A model generated the notes under the pieces. That model was not told where the DNA came from, ran no database searches, and saw nothing but the letters and a program-made list of their open reading frames with translations. Positions 26,347 to 36,314 of a DNA stretch of 64,000 nt are shown piece after piece. Source of the DNA: Alphaproteobacteria bacterium. Its GTDB lineage: Bacteria > Pseudomonadota > Alphaproteobacteria > Rhodobacterales > Rhodobacteraceae. Position 1 is the stretch's first letter. Each line of letters opens with the position of its first letter. The translations under genes were made by a program, and so were the position numbers. The stretch spans positions 1-64,000 of the forward strand of contig JAUHWT010000010.1 of the NCBI GenBank assembly GCA_030427145.1, written 5' to 3'.

Positions 26347-27437
26347 CACTTTGGCGATACCTTCTCAAGGCGTTCATCAAGACGGTCCTGATGGTCTTCA
26401 TCGTGCTGTCACTGGTGGTGATGCTGTTTGCGCTGGTCGAGAACCTGCGGCGGTTCGGTGATGAGGGCGTCGGGGCCGGGGCGATTTTTCAGGCCACGCT
26501 GATCCAGGTGCCGGAAACCATGTACCAGGTGTTCCCCCTCGTGCTTCTGCTCGGGAGCATGCTGATGTTCCTGCGGTTTTCACGCAGCAGCGAACTCGTG
26601 GTGATGCGCGCCTCGGGCGTGTCCGCACTCCGCCTCGTTGGCATCCCGGTACTCGCGTCCATCATCCTCGGTATTCTGTTCATCGTGGCGGTCAATCCGT
26701 TCGTCGCCGCCACGATGCGCCAAAGCCAGGAGCTGGAGGACTCCTTCCGGGGCGAAAGCTCCAGCATGCTTTCCTTTTCCAAGGACGGTCTGTGGCTACG
26801 CCAGTCCGATGCGGAAGGTCAAACCGTGATCCAGGCGGCCCGCACCAACGCCTCCGGCACCATTCTCGCGGACCTGCGGATGCACCGCTTCAACGAGAAC
26901 GGGGAGATCTATGCCCGCGTTGAATCGCCCTTCGCCACGCTGCTCAACGGCACCTGGGAAATGCGCACGGCCCATGTATGGGAGCTTCAGCCCGACGGGG
27001 TGTTTAAGCTGACGCAGGAACGTGGCGGCTACCGGCTCGACACCGATCTGACCCAGGAGCAGATCCTCGACAGTTTCGCCCCACCGGAGATGATCAATTT
27101 CTGGCAGCTCGGCATGTTCATCCAGCAGATCGAACAGTCGGGCTTCTCCGGGCTGCGCCACCGGCTTTACCTGCAAACCGAACTGGCCAAGCCCGCGCTG
27201 TTCGCCGCGATGGTCCTGATCGGCTCGGCCTTCGCCCTGCGCCCCTCCAGGTTCGGGCAGACCGGCGTCATGATGCTCTTTGCCATCCTCGCGGGATTTT
27301 CGCTCTATTTCCTCAAGGATTTCGCCGAAACCCTTGGGGCCCAGGGCCAGGTTCCGCTGTTCGTCGCGGCGTGGACGCCACAGGTGGCGGCCATTCTGCT
27401 GGCGACGGGGCTACTTCTGCATCTTGAGGATGGGTAG
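26343..27437 (+). CDS. lptG: LPS export ABC transporter permease LptG
   Basis: 364 aa beginning MTLWRYLLKAFIKTVL, with the same plan as LptF: helices at about 12-32, 55-75 and 98-118, a periplasmic jellyroll, then helices at about 275-360. The LptG-like loop RQSDAEGQTVIQAAR lies in the periplasmic domain. It forms the LptB2FG inner-membrane extractor. It is coupled to lptF and separated by 31 nt from lptD, so inner- and outer-membrane parts of LPS transport are made together. Confidence 0.94.
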   Translation: MTLWRYLLKAFIKTVLMVFIVLSLVVMLFALVENLRRFGDEGVGAGAIFQATLIQVPETMYQVFPLVLLLGSMLMFLRFSRSSELVVMRASGVSALRLVGIPVLASIILGILFIVAVNPFVAATMRQSQELEDSFRGESSSMLSFSKDGLWLRQSDAEGQTVIQAARTNASGTILADLRMHRFNENGEIYARVESPFATLLNGTWEMRTAHVWELQPDGVFKLTQERGGYRLDTDLTQEQILDSFAPPEMINFWQLGMFIQQIEQSGFSGLRHRLYLQTELAKPALFAAMVLIGSAFALRPSRFGQTGVMMLFAILAGFSLYFLKDFAETLGAQGQVPLFVAAWTPQVAAILLATGLLLHLEDG

Positions 27438-27468
27438 CGGGAATGCAAAAAACGGATGAAGTTTTCCG

Positions 27469-29613
27469 TTGGGGCCACCATTGAACCGATCCTCAGTCCT
27501 TCTCGCGGCCCTGCTGCTCACGCTGCCCGTCGATCCGGTGGTTCAGGCTGACACGACACCGGTGAGCCTGGTGGCCGACAATGTCAGTTTCGATCAGGAC
27601 ACGGGCCAGCTGACCGCGACGGGCAATGTTGAGGTTCTCTACCAGGGCAAGGTCCTGAGCGCCGATACCATCCGCTACGACGAGGCCGCCGAGGAGGTAA
27701 CGGCAAGCGGCAACGTCACCCTGACCGAACCCGGGGGCAGCGTGTTCCTGGCAGACAGCGTGGTGCTCTCCCCCGATCTTGGCGACGGTCTCATCAATGG
27801 CGCGCAGCTTCTGATCTCCGGGCGCCTTCAGGTCGCCTCGTCCGAGTTGCAGCGCAACGACGACCGCTTCACGACCCTGCACAACACGGTCGCGAGTTCC
27901 TGTGTCATCTGCGAGACCGATCCCACCCCAACCTGGTCGATCCGGGCCGCCCGGATCACGGCAGACGAACTCAAGCAGCGCATCTATTTCGAGGACGCGA
28001 CATTCGAGCTTCTGGGCGTTCCCGTGGGGTATTTCCCGGGCATCAGCGTACCCGACCCGACCGTTGACCGCGCCAACGGGTTCCTACATCCAAACTACCG
28101 CGACAGCGACATCTACGGCACCGGCATCAAACTGCCCTATTACTTTGTGCTCGGCGACTCCGCGGACCTGACCGCGACACCCTTCGTCACCACCACGGGC
28201 GCGGCCCTTCTGGAGGCGGAATACAGGCGCAGGTTTGTGAACGGATCGATCGACCTCGGCGGTGTTCTGGCCGTGCGCGACGGCATGGGCGGAGAGTTTC
28301 GTGGCGCGGTCGATCTGAACGGAAATTTTGCGCATCAACAGGGGTTTGTGTCGGATTTCGACATCAATCTCGCAAGTGATGACAGCTTCCTGCAACAGTT
28401 CGACTATTCCGACAGCGACCGCCTCACGAGCGTGGCGCAGGTCTACCGCGTCCGAAAAGACGACTACGTCCGCCTGAGCACAATCGGGTTCCAAAGCCTG
28501 CGCGAAAACGAGGAAACCGGCACCGTTCCCTTCGTGCTGCCGGAGTTCCAGTACAACCGCAACTTCCGGCTCGACGGTATCGGCGGGCTGTTCTCGGCCG
28601 ATGCCAACGCTCTTGGCATCCAGCGACGCATGGGCCTCGACATGATCCGGGGCGGCGGCGGTCTCGACTGGCGCATGGACGGGGTTTTGGGCCCCGGCCT
28701 GCTCACATCCGTGACCGCGTCAGGTGAGGTCGACATCTATCAGACCTGGAATGACGACACGATTGACGACGGCATGAAGGGGCGTGTGGTGCCCATGATC
28801 GCCTTCGATTTCCGCCTGCCCCTGCTGAAATCCACCGCCGCCGCCCAGCATGTGATCGAACCGATCACCCAGATCATCTATTCCGACGCACTCGGAAGCT
28901 CCAACCTGCCCGACGAGGACAGTCTGCTTCCGGAATTTGACGAGTTGAACCTGTTCTCCACCAACCGCTATCCCGGCCGCGACCGGGTTGAGACCGGGCT
29001 GCGGGCCAATGTGGGCGTGAAATACAACCGCTACGACCCGGATGGCTGGCACCTTGGCATGACATTTGGCCGTGTCATCCGCGACGAGCCGGAAACAGGC
29101 TTTGCCACCGGCACGGGTCTTGCGGGGCGCTGGTCGGATTTCGTGGGTGCGGTTTCGCTTGATTTCGAGACGGGTATGCGAATCACGAACCGGGCCCTGT
29201 TCAACAAGCAGTTCGACGTGCGCCGCAACGAGTTTGCCCTCGGGCTTGAGAGCGACAAGACCGACATGGAGGTCGGCTATACCTATCTGGCAGAGGATGA
29301 CAGCAACGAGGCCCTGGGCTTCCAGCCCGAGATCAACGAGTTCAATTTCGAGGCCAGCCACCGCTTCCATCCCAACTGGGAAGTCAGCGGCGAGTGGCGC
29401 TATGACGTTGCAACCAAGGAGAACCTGCGGGCCGGGGCCGGGATCACCTACGGCAATGAATGTGCCGAATTCGACCTTTCCGTCTCGCGCCGCTATACAT
29501 CATCCGCTAATGTGCCGGCCTCGACATCGATCAGCTTCAGTCTGAATCTGGCAGGGCTTGGCGATGACGGAAGTAACGAGTGGCCTTCCAGGGCCTGTGC
29601 CCTCCCGGGATGA
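27469..29613 (+). CDS. lptD: LPS-assembly outer-membrane protein LptD
   Basis: 714 aa. A signal peptide (cleavage near VVQA-DT) is followed by an OstA/LptA-like jellyroll (about residues 32-140, with repeats such as LTATGNVEVLYQGKVLSAD) and a large beta-barrel. Barrel-wall texture (alternating aromatic and polar residues, R/Y-rich turns) continues to the C-terminus. Cys residues in SCVICETDP could form the disulfide needed for function. A TTG at 27469 or a second in-frame TTG at 27481 can start it. It inserts LPS into the outer leaflet. Smaller than the E. coli protein, but normal for alphaproteobacteria. Confidence 0.93.
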   Translation: MGPPLNRSSVLLAALLLTLPVDPVVQADTTPVSLVADNVSFDQDTGQLTATGNVEVLYQGKVLSADTIRYDEAAEEVTASGNVTLTEPGGSVFLADSVVLSPDLGDGLINGAQLLISGRLQVASSELQRNDDRFTTLHNTVASSCVICETDPTPTWSIRAARITADELKQRIYFEDATFELLGVPVGYFPGISVPDPTVDRANGFLHPNYRDSDIYGTGIKLPYYFVLGDSADLTATPFVTTTGAALLEAEYRRRFVNGSIDLGGVLAVRDGMGGEFRGAVDLNGNFAHQQGFVSDFDINLASDDSFLQQFDYSDSDRLTSVAQVYRVRKDDYVRLSTIGFQSLRENEETGTVPFVLPEFQYNRNFRLDGIGGLFSADANALGIQRRMGLDMIRGGGGLDWRMDGVLGPGLLTSVTASGEVDIYQTWNDDTIDDGMKGRVVPMIAFDFRLPLLKSTAAAQHVIEPITQIIYSDALGSSNLPDEDSLLPEFDELNLFSTNRYPGRDRVETGLRANVGVKYNRYDPDGWHLGMTFGRVIRDEPETGFATGTGLAGRWSDFVGAVSLDFETGMRITNRALFNKQFDVRRNEFALGLESDKTDMEVGYTYLAEDDSNEALGFQPEINEFNFEASHRFHPNWEVSGEWRYDVATKENLRAGAGITYGNECAEFDLSVSRRYTSSANVPASTSISFSLNLAGLGDDGSNEWPSRACALPG

Positions 29614-29639
29614 CCGGAGGGTTACAAGAGGGAACAACA

Positions 29640-30566
29640 ATGCGTACTGCCTGGTTGGCATTCGTGACCGTGATACTGCTTGCCGGCCCGTCGGGTGGCC
29701 TGGCCGCCGGTCCGTATTCACCCGTCCTTACGATCAACGGAAACGTCATCACACAGCATGACGTGGAACAGCGCATTCTGCTGCTGGAGGCACTGGGCGC
29801 GCAGGGCGACGTGGACGAGCTTGCCATGACGCAGCTGACCGAGGACCAGCTGAAGATCGACGCGGCGGAATCCCTCGGTCTGGAACTGCCCGAGGATGCC
29901 ATTCTCGCGGGTGTCGAGGAGTTTGGGGCGGCACGCGGCATGACACTCGACGACGTGTTTAACATTCTGGACGAGCGCGGCATCGACCGGCAGGCCATGA
30001 ACGACTTTGTCGAGTCCGGCCTCGTCTGGCGCGAAATCATCGGCGCGCGCTTCCGCGACCGCGCCACGCCGACCGAGGAGGAGGTCGACGCGGCCCTGGC
30101 CGCCGCGCGCAACCGGCTTGTGGACGTCTACTACCTGGGTGAGATTGCCCTGCCCTACGAGGAGCGCGGTGAAAGCGCCACGATTGAGCTTGCGACACAG
30201 CTGGCCGAGGAACTGCGCCAGGGCGCGAATTTCGAGGCTGCGGCCCGCCAGTTCAGCCGGTCGAGCAGCGCGCGCAACGGCGGCGCCATCGACCCGGTTC
30301 CAGCCGCCTCCATGCCACCGGCCATGCGCGCCCGCATCGAGGGGCTGGAGCCTGGCCAGAACACCGGTCCGGTTCCGATTTCCGGCGGCCTGGCCATCAT
30401 TAAACTGATCGATGTGAAGAAGGAACGCCCCCAGGAGGACCCGACGGTGACGGAGTTTGACCGGCGGGAGGCCATCCGGCTTCAGCTCTTCTCCGAGCGG
30501 ATCGAGGCCTATGGCGAGGGCTACCTCCAGGAACTTGAGGCTGACGCCCTGATACAGCGGCCATGA
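29640..30566 (+). CDS. surA: periplasmic chaperone / parvulin-type isomerase SurA
   Basis: 308 aa from the ATG at 29640, preceded by AAGAGGGA. A signal peptide ends near GLAAG. The SurA N-terminal chaperone region (about 30-150: VLTINGNVITQHDVEQRI) is followed by one parvulin domain (about 155-265: YYLGEIALPY, FSRSSSARNGGAID). Relative to E. coli one of the two PPIase domains is missing, as is usual in alphaproteobacteria. It escorts outer-membrane proteins such as LptD, its upstream neighbour. The pdxA start overlaps its stop. Confidence 0.9.
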   Translation: MRTAWLAFVTVILLAGPSGGLAAGPYSPVLTINGNVITQHDVEQRILLLEALGAQGDVDELAMTQLTEDQLKIDAAESLGLELPEDAILAGVEEFGAARGMTLDDVFNILDERGIDRQAMNDFVESGLVWREIIGARFRDRATPTEEEVDAALAAARNRLVDVYYLGEIALPYEERGESATIELATQLAEELRQGANFEAAARQFSRSSSARNGGAIDPVPAASMPPAMRARIEGLEPGQNTGPVPISGGLAIIKLIDVKKERPQEDPTVTEFDRREAIRLQLFSERIEAYGEGYLQELEADALIQRP

Positions 30567-31555
30567 AACCCGTTGCCCTGACACTTGGCGACCCGTCCGG
30601 GATTGGCGGGCAAATCTCCATCGCGGCCTGGGAGGCCCTGAAAGGCCGGGTGCCGTTCTTCCTGATCGGCAGCGTGGACCACATGCGCGTCCTCGCCGAC
30701 CGCATGGGATCGCGCGTTCAACCCATTGAGGAGCCGGGCCAAATTGGTGACGGAGACCCCACCGGCCTGCCCGTTCTGCATCACCACCTGCCTGCGGAAG
30801 CGGTGCCCGGGGCGCCCGATCCGGCCAATGCGCCCGCCGTGGTGGAGATCATCGAACGCGCCGTCACCCTGACCAATTCCGGCGAGGCCTGCGCCGTTTG
30901 CACGAACCCGATCAGCAAGCATGTCCTGAGATCGGACGCGGGCTTCGGCTTCCCTGGTCATACCGAGTTTCTCGGGCATCTCTGCGGTGTTGAGACGCCG
31001 GTGATGATGCTGGCCTCGACGCTCCTGCGGGTGGTACCGGTGACCATCCATGAGGCGCTTGCGGATGTGCCAAAGGTTCTGACCCCGGAACTGCTGGAAA
31101 ACACCATCCGGACCACCCATGCTGGCCTGATTTCCGATTTTGGCATCGCGAAACCCCGCATCGCCGTGGCCGGGCTCAACCCCCATGCGGGGGAAAACGG
31201 CACCATGGGGCGGGAGGAGATCGAGTTGATCGCGCCGGTTCTTGACCATCTGCGCGGCGAGGGCATGTATCTCAACGGGCCGCTGTCCGCGGATACGCTG
31301 TTTCACACGGCCGCGCGCGCGACCTATGACACCGCGGTCTGCATGTATCACGACCAGGCGCTGATCCCCATCAAGGCGCTGGATTTTGACGGCGGCGTCA
31401 ATGTCACGCTTGGTCTGGGCATGGTCCGCACTTCGCCGGACCACGGAACGGCCTATGCCCTGGCGGGTAAAAACCAGGCCAATCCGTCGAGCCTCATTGC
31501 CGCGTTGCGCCTCGCCTTCGAGCTTGGTCAGCGCAGAGCCGGGGCGGCCGCATGA
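30563..31555 (+). CDS. pdxA: 4-hydroxythreonine-4-phosphate dehydrogenase
   Basis: 330 aa. It oxidises 4-phosphohydroxythreonine with NAD for pyridoxal phosphate synthesis. The start is [16 protein letters not shown]. Metal/substrate histidines appear in [18 protein letters not shown] and [16 protein letters not shown], and the ending [14 protein letters not shown] is characteristic. The start overlaps surA and the stop overlaps rsmA (ATGA both times), the conserved surA-pdxA-rsmA order. Confidence 0.96.
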   Translation: MKPVALTLGDPSGIGGQISIAAWEALKGRVPFFLIGSVDHMRVLADRMGSRVQPIEEPGQIGDGDPTGLPVLHHHLPAEAVPGAPDPANAPAVVEIIERAVTLTNSGEACAVCTNPISKHVLRSDAGFGFPGHTEFLGHLCGVETPVMMLASTLLRVVPVTIHEALADVPKVLTPELLENTIRTTHAGLISDFGIAKPRIAVAGLNPHAGENGTMGREEIELIAPVLDHLRGEGMYLNGPLSADTLFHTAARATYDTAVCMYHDQALIPIKALDFDGGVNVTLGLGMVRTSPDHGTAYALAGKNQANPSSLIAALRLAFELGQRRAGAAA

Positions 31556-32412
31556 CCGGGAACGGCGAAGCGGACCTGCCGTCGCTGTCCGAGGTTATCC
31601 GGGAACATGGGCTGAGCGCACGGAAATCGCTGGGCCAGAACTTCCTGCTCGATCTCAACCTGACCGCCAAAATCGCCCGGCGGGCCGGGGATATTGCCAA
31701 TTCGGATGTGCTGGAAATCGGACCGGGACCAGGGGGGCTCACCCGCGGCCTGCTGATGGAGGGCGCGCGGAATGTTGTGGCAATTGAACGGGATGAACGG
31801 TGTCTGGCGGCGCTTGAGCAGGTTCGGGAGGCGTATCCGGGGCGTCTGACGGTACTGCACGGGGATGCGCTTGAGATCGACCCCCTGCCCCATCTGACGC
31901 CGCCCATCCGCATCGCGGCCAACCTTCCCTACAATATCGGGACGGAACTGCTGGTCCGCTGGCTGACGCCGGAGGTCTGGCCACCATTTTGGGACAGTCT
32001 GACGCTCATGTTTCAGTTGGAGGTCGCGCAACGGATCGTGGCGCAGCCGGGGGGCAAGGCCTATGGCCGGCTGGCGGTTCTCTCCCAATTCCGGACGCGG
32101 CCGAAGATTGTTATGGAACTGCCGCCACAGGCATTCACACCACCGCCAAAGGTCAAAAGCGCGGTGGTACACCTGCAAGTCCTTGAAAAACCACTCTTTG
32201 AGGCGGATGCCCGGACGTTGTCGCGAGTGGTGGGCATGGCCTTCAATCAACGCCGGAAGATGCTGAGATCCTCGCTCAAGGCCCTGGGGCCGGATGTGGA
32301 GGACATTCTGAACGCGGCCGGAATCAAACCGACGGAGCGGGCCGAGCGCGTTTCACTGGAGGCGTTTTGTGCGCTGTCGCGGGCTGTGGACGCCGCGGAA
32401 GGGCGCACCTGA
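31552..32412 (+). CDS. rsmA: 16S rRNA (adenine1518-N6/adenine1519-N6)-dimethyltransferase
   Basis: 286 aa. It dimethylates two adjacent adenines in helix 45 of 16S rRNA late in 30S assembly. SAM motif I is [16 protein letters not shown], motif IV is [11 protein letters not shown], and the N-terminal signature SLGQNFLLD is intact. A small helical C-terminal domain follows (about 205-286). It overlaps pdxA by 4 nt. A small hairpin (GGAGC...GCTCC, 32419-32433) lies between it and the convergent DUF4167 gene. Confidence 0.96.
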   Translation: MTGNGEADLPSLSEVIREHGLSARKSLGQNFLLDLNLTAKIARRAGDIANSDVLEIGPGPGGLTRGLLMEGARNVVAIERDERCLAALEQVREAYPGRLTVLHGDALEIDPLPHLTPPIRIAANLPYNIGTELLVRWLTPEVWPPFWDSLTLMFQLEVAQRIVAQPGGKAYGRLAVLSQFRTRPKIVMELPPQAFTPPPKVKSAVVHLQVLEKPLFEADARTLSRVVGMAFNQRRKMLRSSLKALGPDVEDILNAAGIKPTERAERVSLEAFCALSRAVDAAEGRT

Positions 32413-32452
32413 TCATCCGGAGCGGAATGCTCCAGACGTCAGAATTTCTTTA

Positions 32453-33214
32453 TTATTCAGGAGCCTGCGGTGTGGCACCGGCATCAGATGTGGGTGCGGC
32501 CTCAACCACCGGTTCCGCCTTCGGCTTGCGCTTGGCACGGGGCTTGCGGGCCGGTTTGGCCGGAGCGGCCTCGGCACCATTCGCCTCAACACCGTTTTTG
32601 GCCGTTCCGTTGGCCTCGGGCGTTTCAGCCGCACTGCCATTGGCCTCAACTGGCGCTTCCGCCTCGGGCGCCGGCGCGGAGGCGCGGGCCCGCTTGCGCG
32701 GTTTGCGGCTCGATTCCGGCGTCTCAACCGGACCGCTGTCCTGGGCGTCGTCGGAGGTGTCGATCATGGTCAGTCCAGACCCCTCGGTGCCGGTTTGCGG
32801 AGTGCTTTCAATAGCTTCCGGATCCCTCGACGGCTGATCGTTCTGGTTCGATTTCGCGTTGTTCTGACTGCGCTGCTGTTCCTCGCGGCGCTGGTTTTCG
32901 CGCTGCTGCTGTTCCTCGCGCTGCGCTTCCTGGGCTTGACGCTGTTCCTGCTGCTGCTGCATCGCCTGACCGAGCAAACGGGCGTAGTGTTCGGAGTGCT
33001 GAAGGAAGCTCTCGGCAGCAACACGGTCCCCGGAAAGCTGTGCGTCGCGGGCCAAAATCTGATACTTATCAATGATCTGCTGTGGCGTTCCGCGAACCTT
33101 GCCATCCGGACCGGCGCTGTCAAACACACGGTTGATCGTATTTCCAGCGTTACGGCGCTGGTTGTTGCCGTTGTTGTTTTTGTTACGCGAACGCGACTTG
33201 TTTTGTGGTCTCAT
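32453..33214 (-). CDS. DUF4167 domain protein with long Gln/Glu- and Ala/Pro-rich tail
   Basis: 253 aa. The N-terminal DUF4167 core (about 1-80) reads NRVFDSAGPDGKVRGTPQQIIDKYQILARDAQLSGDR in the middle, preceded by a basic, Asn-rich head. Residues about 85-125 are extremely Gln/Arg/Glu-rich and probably form a single helix or coiled coil, followed by a disordered acidic part and a Lys/Ala/Pro-rich tail. The head suggests RNA or ribosome contact but no function is established. It sits downstream of prmC-prfA on the same strand, a typical alphaproteobacterial order. Confidence 0.88.
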   Translation of the reverse strand: MRPQNKSRSRNKNNNGNNQRRNAGNTINRVFDSAGPDGKVRGTPQQIIDKYQILARDAQLSGDRVAAESFLQHSEHYARLLGQAMQQQQEQRQAQEAQREEQQQRENQRREEQQRSQNNAKSNQNDQPSRDPEAIESTPQTGTEGSGLTMIDTSDDAQDSGPVETPESSRKPRKRARASAPAPEAEAPVEANGSAAETPEANGTAKNGVEANGAEAAPAKPARKPRAKRKPKAEPVVEAAPTSDAGATPQAPE

Positions 33215-33414
33215 ACTAAGGAGTTTCCGCCATCTTTTTTTGGCTTAGCCTTGCTAATTCGGCCGTCCATCGTGGACAGGGCTCGTAGCATGAAGCGTCA
33301 GTGCACTTTCTGGAACCGTACTGTCGAACGAGATGAATTTCATTCTGTCTACGGAATAAAAGCAGTCTATAACCTGCTTTCGCGGGATGACAAGGGCAAA
33401 ACCAGTGTAAATTG

Positions 33415-34260
33415 TCAGAATTTAAGCAAGATTTCAGCAACTCTTTCCCTTTCGTCCATGTCCCGGTGTATTACAACCCGTTCAAATCCCGCGTTTTTAA
33501 ATATTGAAGCAACATCAGGGGCCTGGCCCTCGCCGAACTCGAACAGAGCTCTGGAGCGGGGGCTCATAACACCTTCCAGTTGCGCCGCAATCGCCTGATA
33601 ATCCTCCAGGCCGCTTTCGCCGGGAGTCAGGGCCAAATGGGGTTCCCAGTTGCGAACGTCCGGCATCAGGCTTTTCACCGCGGCCTGCGGTATGTAGGGC
33701 GGATTGCAGACGATCAGGTCGAAGGTTCCGGTGACTTCCGAGGTCCAGTCGGACTGAACGAAATCCACGCGGCCCTCCAGGCCCAGATCGCGCGCATTTG
33801 CGCGGGCAACCTCGAGCGCCCTGGGGCTGACGTCCGCTCCGACCCCGTGGGCCGAAGGAAATTCCGCCAGCAATGTCAACAGGATGGCTCCGGTTCCGGT
33901 GCCAAGATCGAGGATCCGGTCCGGCGTTGGGCCATCAAGAGCCAGGGCAATGAGCGTTTCGGTTTCCGGGCGCGGGTCCAGCACATCGGGTGTGACCCTA
34001 AAATCCCGCCCCCAAAATCCGCGTCGACCGGTGATCTGCGACACCGGCTGGTGGCGCATACGGCGGTCGATCATGGTTTCGAGACGTTTTTCGGTTTCAA
34101 TTGATATGGTATCCGGCATGGCGAGCGTCAACCGGTCAGGGGAAATTTCGAGCGCGGCGGCGGTCAGAATGCGCGCGTCGCGGCCGGGATCGCCGATGCC
34201 CGCACCCGCCAGACGGCCCGTCGCGGCGACGAGCGCATCCCGGACGGTGCGGGGATTCAT
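33415..34260 (-). CDS. prmC: peptide chain release factor N5-glutamine methyltransferase
   Basis: 281 aa. It methylates the Gln of the GGQ motif in release factors. The SAM-binding motif is [16 protein letters not shown] and the catalytic substrate motif is CNPPYIP. The N-terminal helical domain (1-75) is present. It starts [15 protein letters not shown], overlapping the prfA stop by ATGA; enzyme and substrate are thus co-translated. The 200-nt gap on its 3' side contains only a small hairpin and an AT-rich tract. Confidence 0.95.
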   Translation of the reverse strand: MNPRTVRDALVAATGRLAGAGIGDPGRDARILTAAALEISPDRLTLAMPDTISIETEKRLETMIDRRMRHQPVSQITGRRGFWGRDFRVTPDVLDPRPETETLIALALDGPTPDRILDLGTGTGAILLTLLAEFPSAHGVGADVSPRALEVARANARDLGLEGRVDFVQSDWTSEVTGTFDLIVCNPPYIPQAAVKSLMPDVRNWEPHLALTPGESGLEDYQAIAAQLEGVMSPRSRALFEFGEGQAPDVASIFKNAGFERVVIHRDMDERERVAEILLKF

Positions 34261-35312
34261 TCTTCCATTTCAGCGAGTTGGCTCGCCTGCTCCGCCTCGA
34301 TGAGCGCGTCGATGATCTCGCCTAGATCGCCCTGCATGATCTGATCGAGCTTGTAGAGCGTGAGGCCGATGCGGTGGTCCGTCACCCTGCCCTGCGGGAA
34401 GTTGTAGGTGCGGATGCGCTCGGACCTGTCGCCGGAGCCGACCTGGCCCTTGCGGTCGGCGGCACGCTCGTCGTCGAGGCGCTGACGCTCGGCATCATAG
34501 AGACGCGCGCGGAGCACGTTCATGGCGTTGGCCCGGTTCTGGTGTTGCGACTTCTCGGAAGAAGTTACAACAATTCCAGTGGGTAAGTGGGTGATACGCA
34601 CCGCACTGTCGGTGGTATTGACGTGCTGGCCGCCGGCGCCGGAGGCGCGCATGGTGTCGATGCGGATGTCGGTGGCGGGGATGTCGATGTCGACTTCCTC
34701 GGCTTCGGGCAGCACGGCGACGGTGGCGGCGGAGGTGTGGATGCGGCCGCCGCTTTCGGTGACGGGGACGCGCTGAACTCGGTGGACGCCGGATTCGAAT
34801 TTCATGCGGGCATAGACGCCGCGGCCATTGATCTGGACTACTAGTTCGCGGATACCGCCCAGAACACTTTGATTTTCCTCCATAATCTGCCACTTCCAGC
34901 CCTGGTTTTCGGCCAGTCTCTGGTACATGCGGGCGAGATCACCAGCGAAGAGCGCGGCCTCGTCGCCGCCGGTTCCGGCGCGGATTTCGAGGATGGCGGA
35001 GCGTTCGTCGGCGGCGTCCTTCGGCAAAAGGCAGAGGCGAACGGCGTGTTCGGCGTCGGGAAGCTCGCCGGAAATGCGTTCGAGCTCCTCTTTGGCGAGG
35101 TCGCGCATCTCCGGGTCGGAGAGCATGCGTTCGGCCTCATCCTTTTCTTTTAAAAGGGAAAAATACTGCTCAATCTGGTCAACGACCGGCTTAAGATCTG
35201 AATATTCCTTTGAGATCGCCGCAAGATCGGCCACGGCCGCGCCCTCGTTGAGCTGCGCCTCAATAAAGCCGTAACGGTTACGGATCTGATCCAGTTTTTC
35301 CAATGGCACCAT
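34257..35312 (-). CDS. prfA: peptide chain release factor 1
   Basis: 351 aa from the ATG at 35312 ([21 protein letters not shown]); an ATG at 35330 is possible, and longer in-frame extensions run into repeats and lack homology. It recognises UAA and UAG stops. The catalytic GGQ lies in [19 protein letters not shown] near residue 228. The coiled-coil domain 1 (about 1-95) and C-terminal [14 protein letters not shown] are intact. The upstream region carries 21-bp-phased repeats and then the divergent TetR gene. Confidence 0.95.
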   Translation of the reverse strand: MVPLEKLDQIRNRYGFIEAQLNEGAAVADLAAISKEYSDLKPVVDQIEQYFSLLKEKDEAERMLSDPEMRDLAKEELERISGELPDAEHAVRLCLLPKDAADERSAILEIRAGTGGDEAALFAGDLARMYQRLAENQGWKWQIMEENQSVLGGIRELVVQINGRGVYARMKFESGVHRVQRVPVTESGGRIHTSAATVAVLPEAEEVDIDIPATDIRIDTMRASGAGGQHVNTTDSAVRITHLPTGIVVTSSEKSQHQNRANAMNVLRARLYDAERQRLDDERAADRKGQVGSGDRSERIRTYNFPQGRVTDHRIGLTLYKLDQIMQGDLGEIIDALIEAEQASQLAEMEE

Positions 35313-35387
35313 GGGCGGGGTTTCTTCCATCAGGGGCGCAGGGTCAAGTGGGAGAGCGTGCCAGGCGGCGCATTTGGGGGCGGAACG

Positions 35388-35502
35388 TGGCACAAACGGT
35401 ACCGCAAGTGGCGCAGATTGACAGAGAAGTGGCACAGATTGTGAGTCAAATGGCACAGATTGCACGGGGTTTGGTCTTTTTTGGCGCAGATTGCTGGGGA
35501 AA
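35388..35502. repeat. helically phased direct repeats between prfA and the TetR gene
   Basis: The core TGGCRCAGATTG occurs at 35409, 35430, 35451 and 35482, with a weaker copy at 35388 (TGGCACAAACGG). The first four start exactly 21 bp apart, about two DNA turns; the last follows after 31 bp (about three turns). The even face-to-face spacing is what a row of protein-binding sites would show. It lies directly upstream of the prfA start and 100 nt from the divergent TetR start. Confidence 0.65.
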
Positions 35503-35581
35503 CCGGGAGCCGAGGGGGCTGCGGACGCCTCCCTTACCCCGGCGCCGATGAGATGAAGCCTGGCAAAAAGTGAGTGGATTT

Positions 35582-35616
35582 CTGACACCGTGTCAGTAAA
35601 ACTGACGTCATGTCAG
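35582..35616. promoter_or_regulatory. two palindromic operators covering the TetR gene start
   Basis: Site 1 CTGACAC-C-GTGTCAG (35582-35596) is a perfect 7+1+7 inverted repeat. Site 2 CTGAC-GTCAT-GTCAG (35602-35616) is a 5+5+5 repeat. Their centres are 20 bp apart, and the start codon of the regulator (35610) lies inside site 2. This is the expected layout for autorepression by a TetR dimer pair, which would also control the co-directional DUF1254/1214 gene. Confidence 0.7.
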
Positions 35617-36299
35617 AAGAATCGAAACCACCTGGAACCAGGGCCGCCCGGACCATGACGCCGGGCAAGGCGGCCGTGACGAAATCCGCGATCATGGATG
35701 CCGGGCATGAGTTTTTGCAGACGCGCCCCTTTCGGGAGCTGACGGTCGGGAGCCTGATGAAACGGATCAGGCTGAGCCGGGCGACGTTTTATCTCTACTT
35801 TAACGATCTGCACGGGCTGATGGAGGCGCTGCTCGATGAGGTGAAGGTGGGGATCGTCGAGGGCGCGCGGCCCTGGCTGTCGAATGAGGGCGATCCGCAG
35901 GAGGAGTTGCGAAAGAGCCTCGCGTCGCTGATCGAGATGGGCTGGGAGCACGGGGCGATTTTGAAGGCGGTCGATGACGCGGCCCCGAATGATGAGCGGC
36001 TGGAGAACGTATGGGAGGCGTTTGTCGCGTCGTTTGATGAGGTCGTCGCGGCGCGGATTGCGAATGACCAGGCGGCAGGGATCACACCGGAGTTTGACCC
36101 GCTGCCGGTGGCGCGGGCGCTGAACCGGATGGATGCGGGAATTTTGATCCATGCGTTCGGCACGCCTGAGAAGGCGCCGAAGGCGGAGGTTTTGGCGGCG
36201 GTGAGCCGGATCTGGTTCTCGACGCTCTATCCGTTTGACGCGACGGCCGTCAGCAAAGCGGGGACGGTCAGCGGGGGAAATACCACAAAAGCCAACTGA
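35610..36299 (+). CDS. TetR-family transcriptional regulator
   Basis: 229 aa. The N-terminal HTH is at about residues 25-72: [15 protein letters not shown], then the recognition region [21 protein letters not shown], followed by a helical ligand-binding domain to about 215. The start codon is embedded in the second of two palindromes, so it probably represses itself. The DUF1254/1214 gene follows after 15 nt and is the likely co-regulated target. The effector is unknown. Confidence 0.9.
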   Translation: MSEESKPPGTRAARTMTPGKAAVTKSAIMDAGHEFLQTRPFRELTVGSLMKRIRLSRATFYLYFNDLHGLMEALLDEVKVGIVEGARPWLSNEGDPQEELRKSLASLIEMGWEHGAILKAVDDAAPNDERLENVWEAFVASFDEVVAARIANDQAAGITPEFDPLPVARALNRMDAGILIHAFGTPEKAPKAEVLAAVSRIWFSTLYPFDATAVSKAGTVSGGNTTKAN

Positions 36300-36314
36300 T
36301 ACAGGGAGCGCAAA

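Noticed and set aside
32369-33598. 409-aa plus-strand open frame across the DUF4167 gene and the following gap
   Set aside because: Leu/Arg-rich translation of the complement of the Gln-rich gene; no homology features.
35313-35588. N-terminal extension of release factor 1
   Set aside because: The added residues are the translation of the phased DNA repeats and have no counterpart in RF1 proteins.
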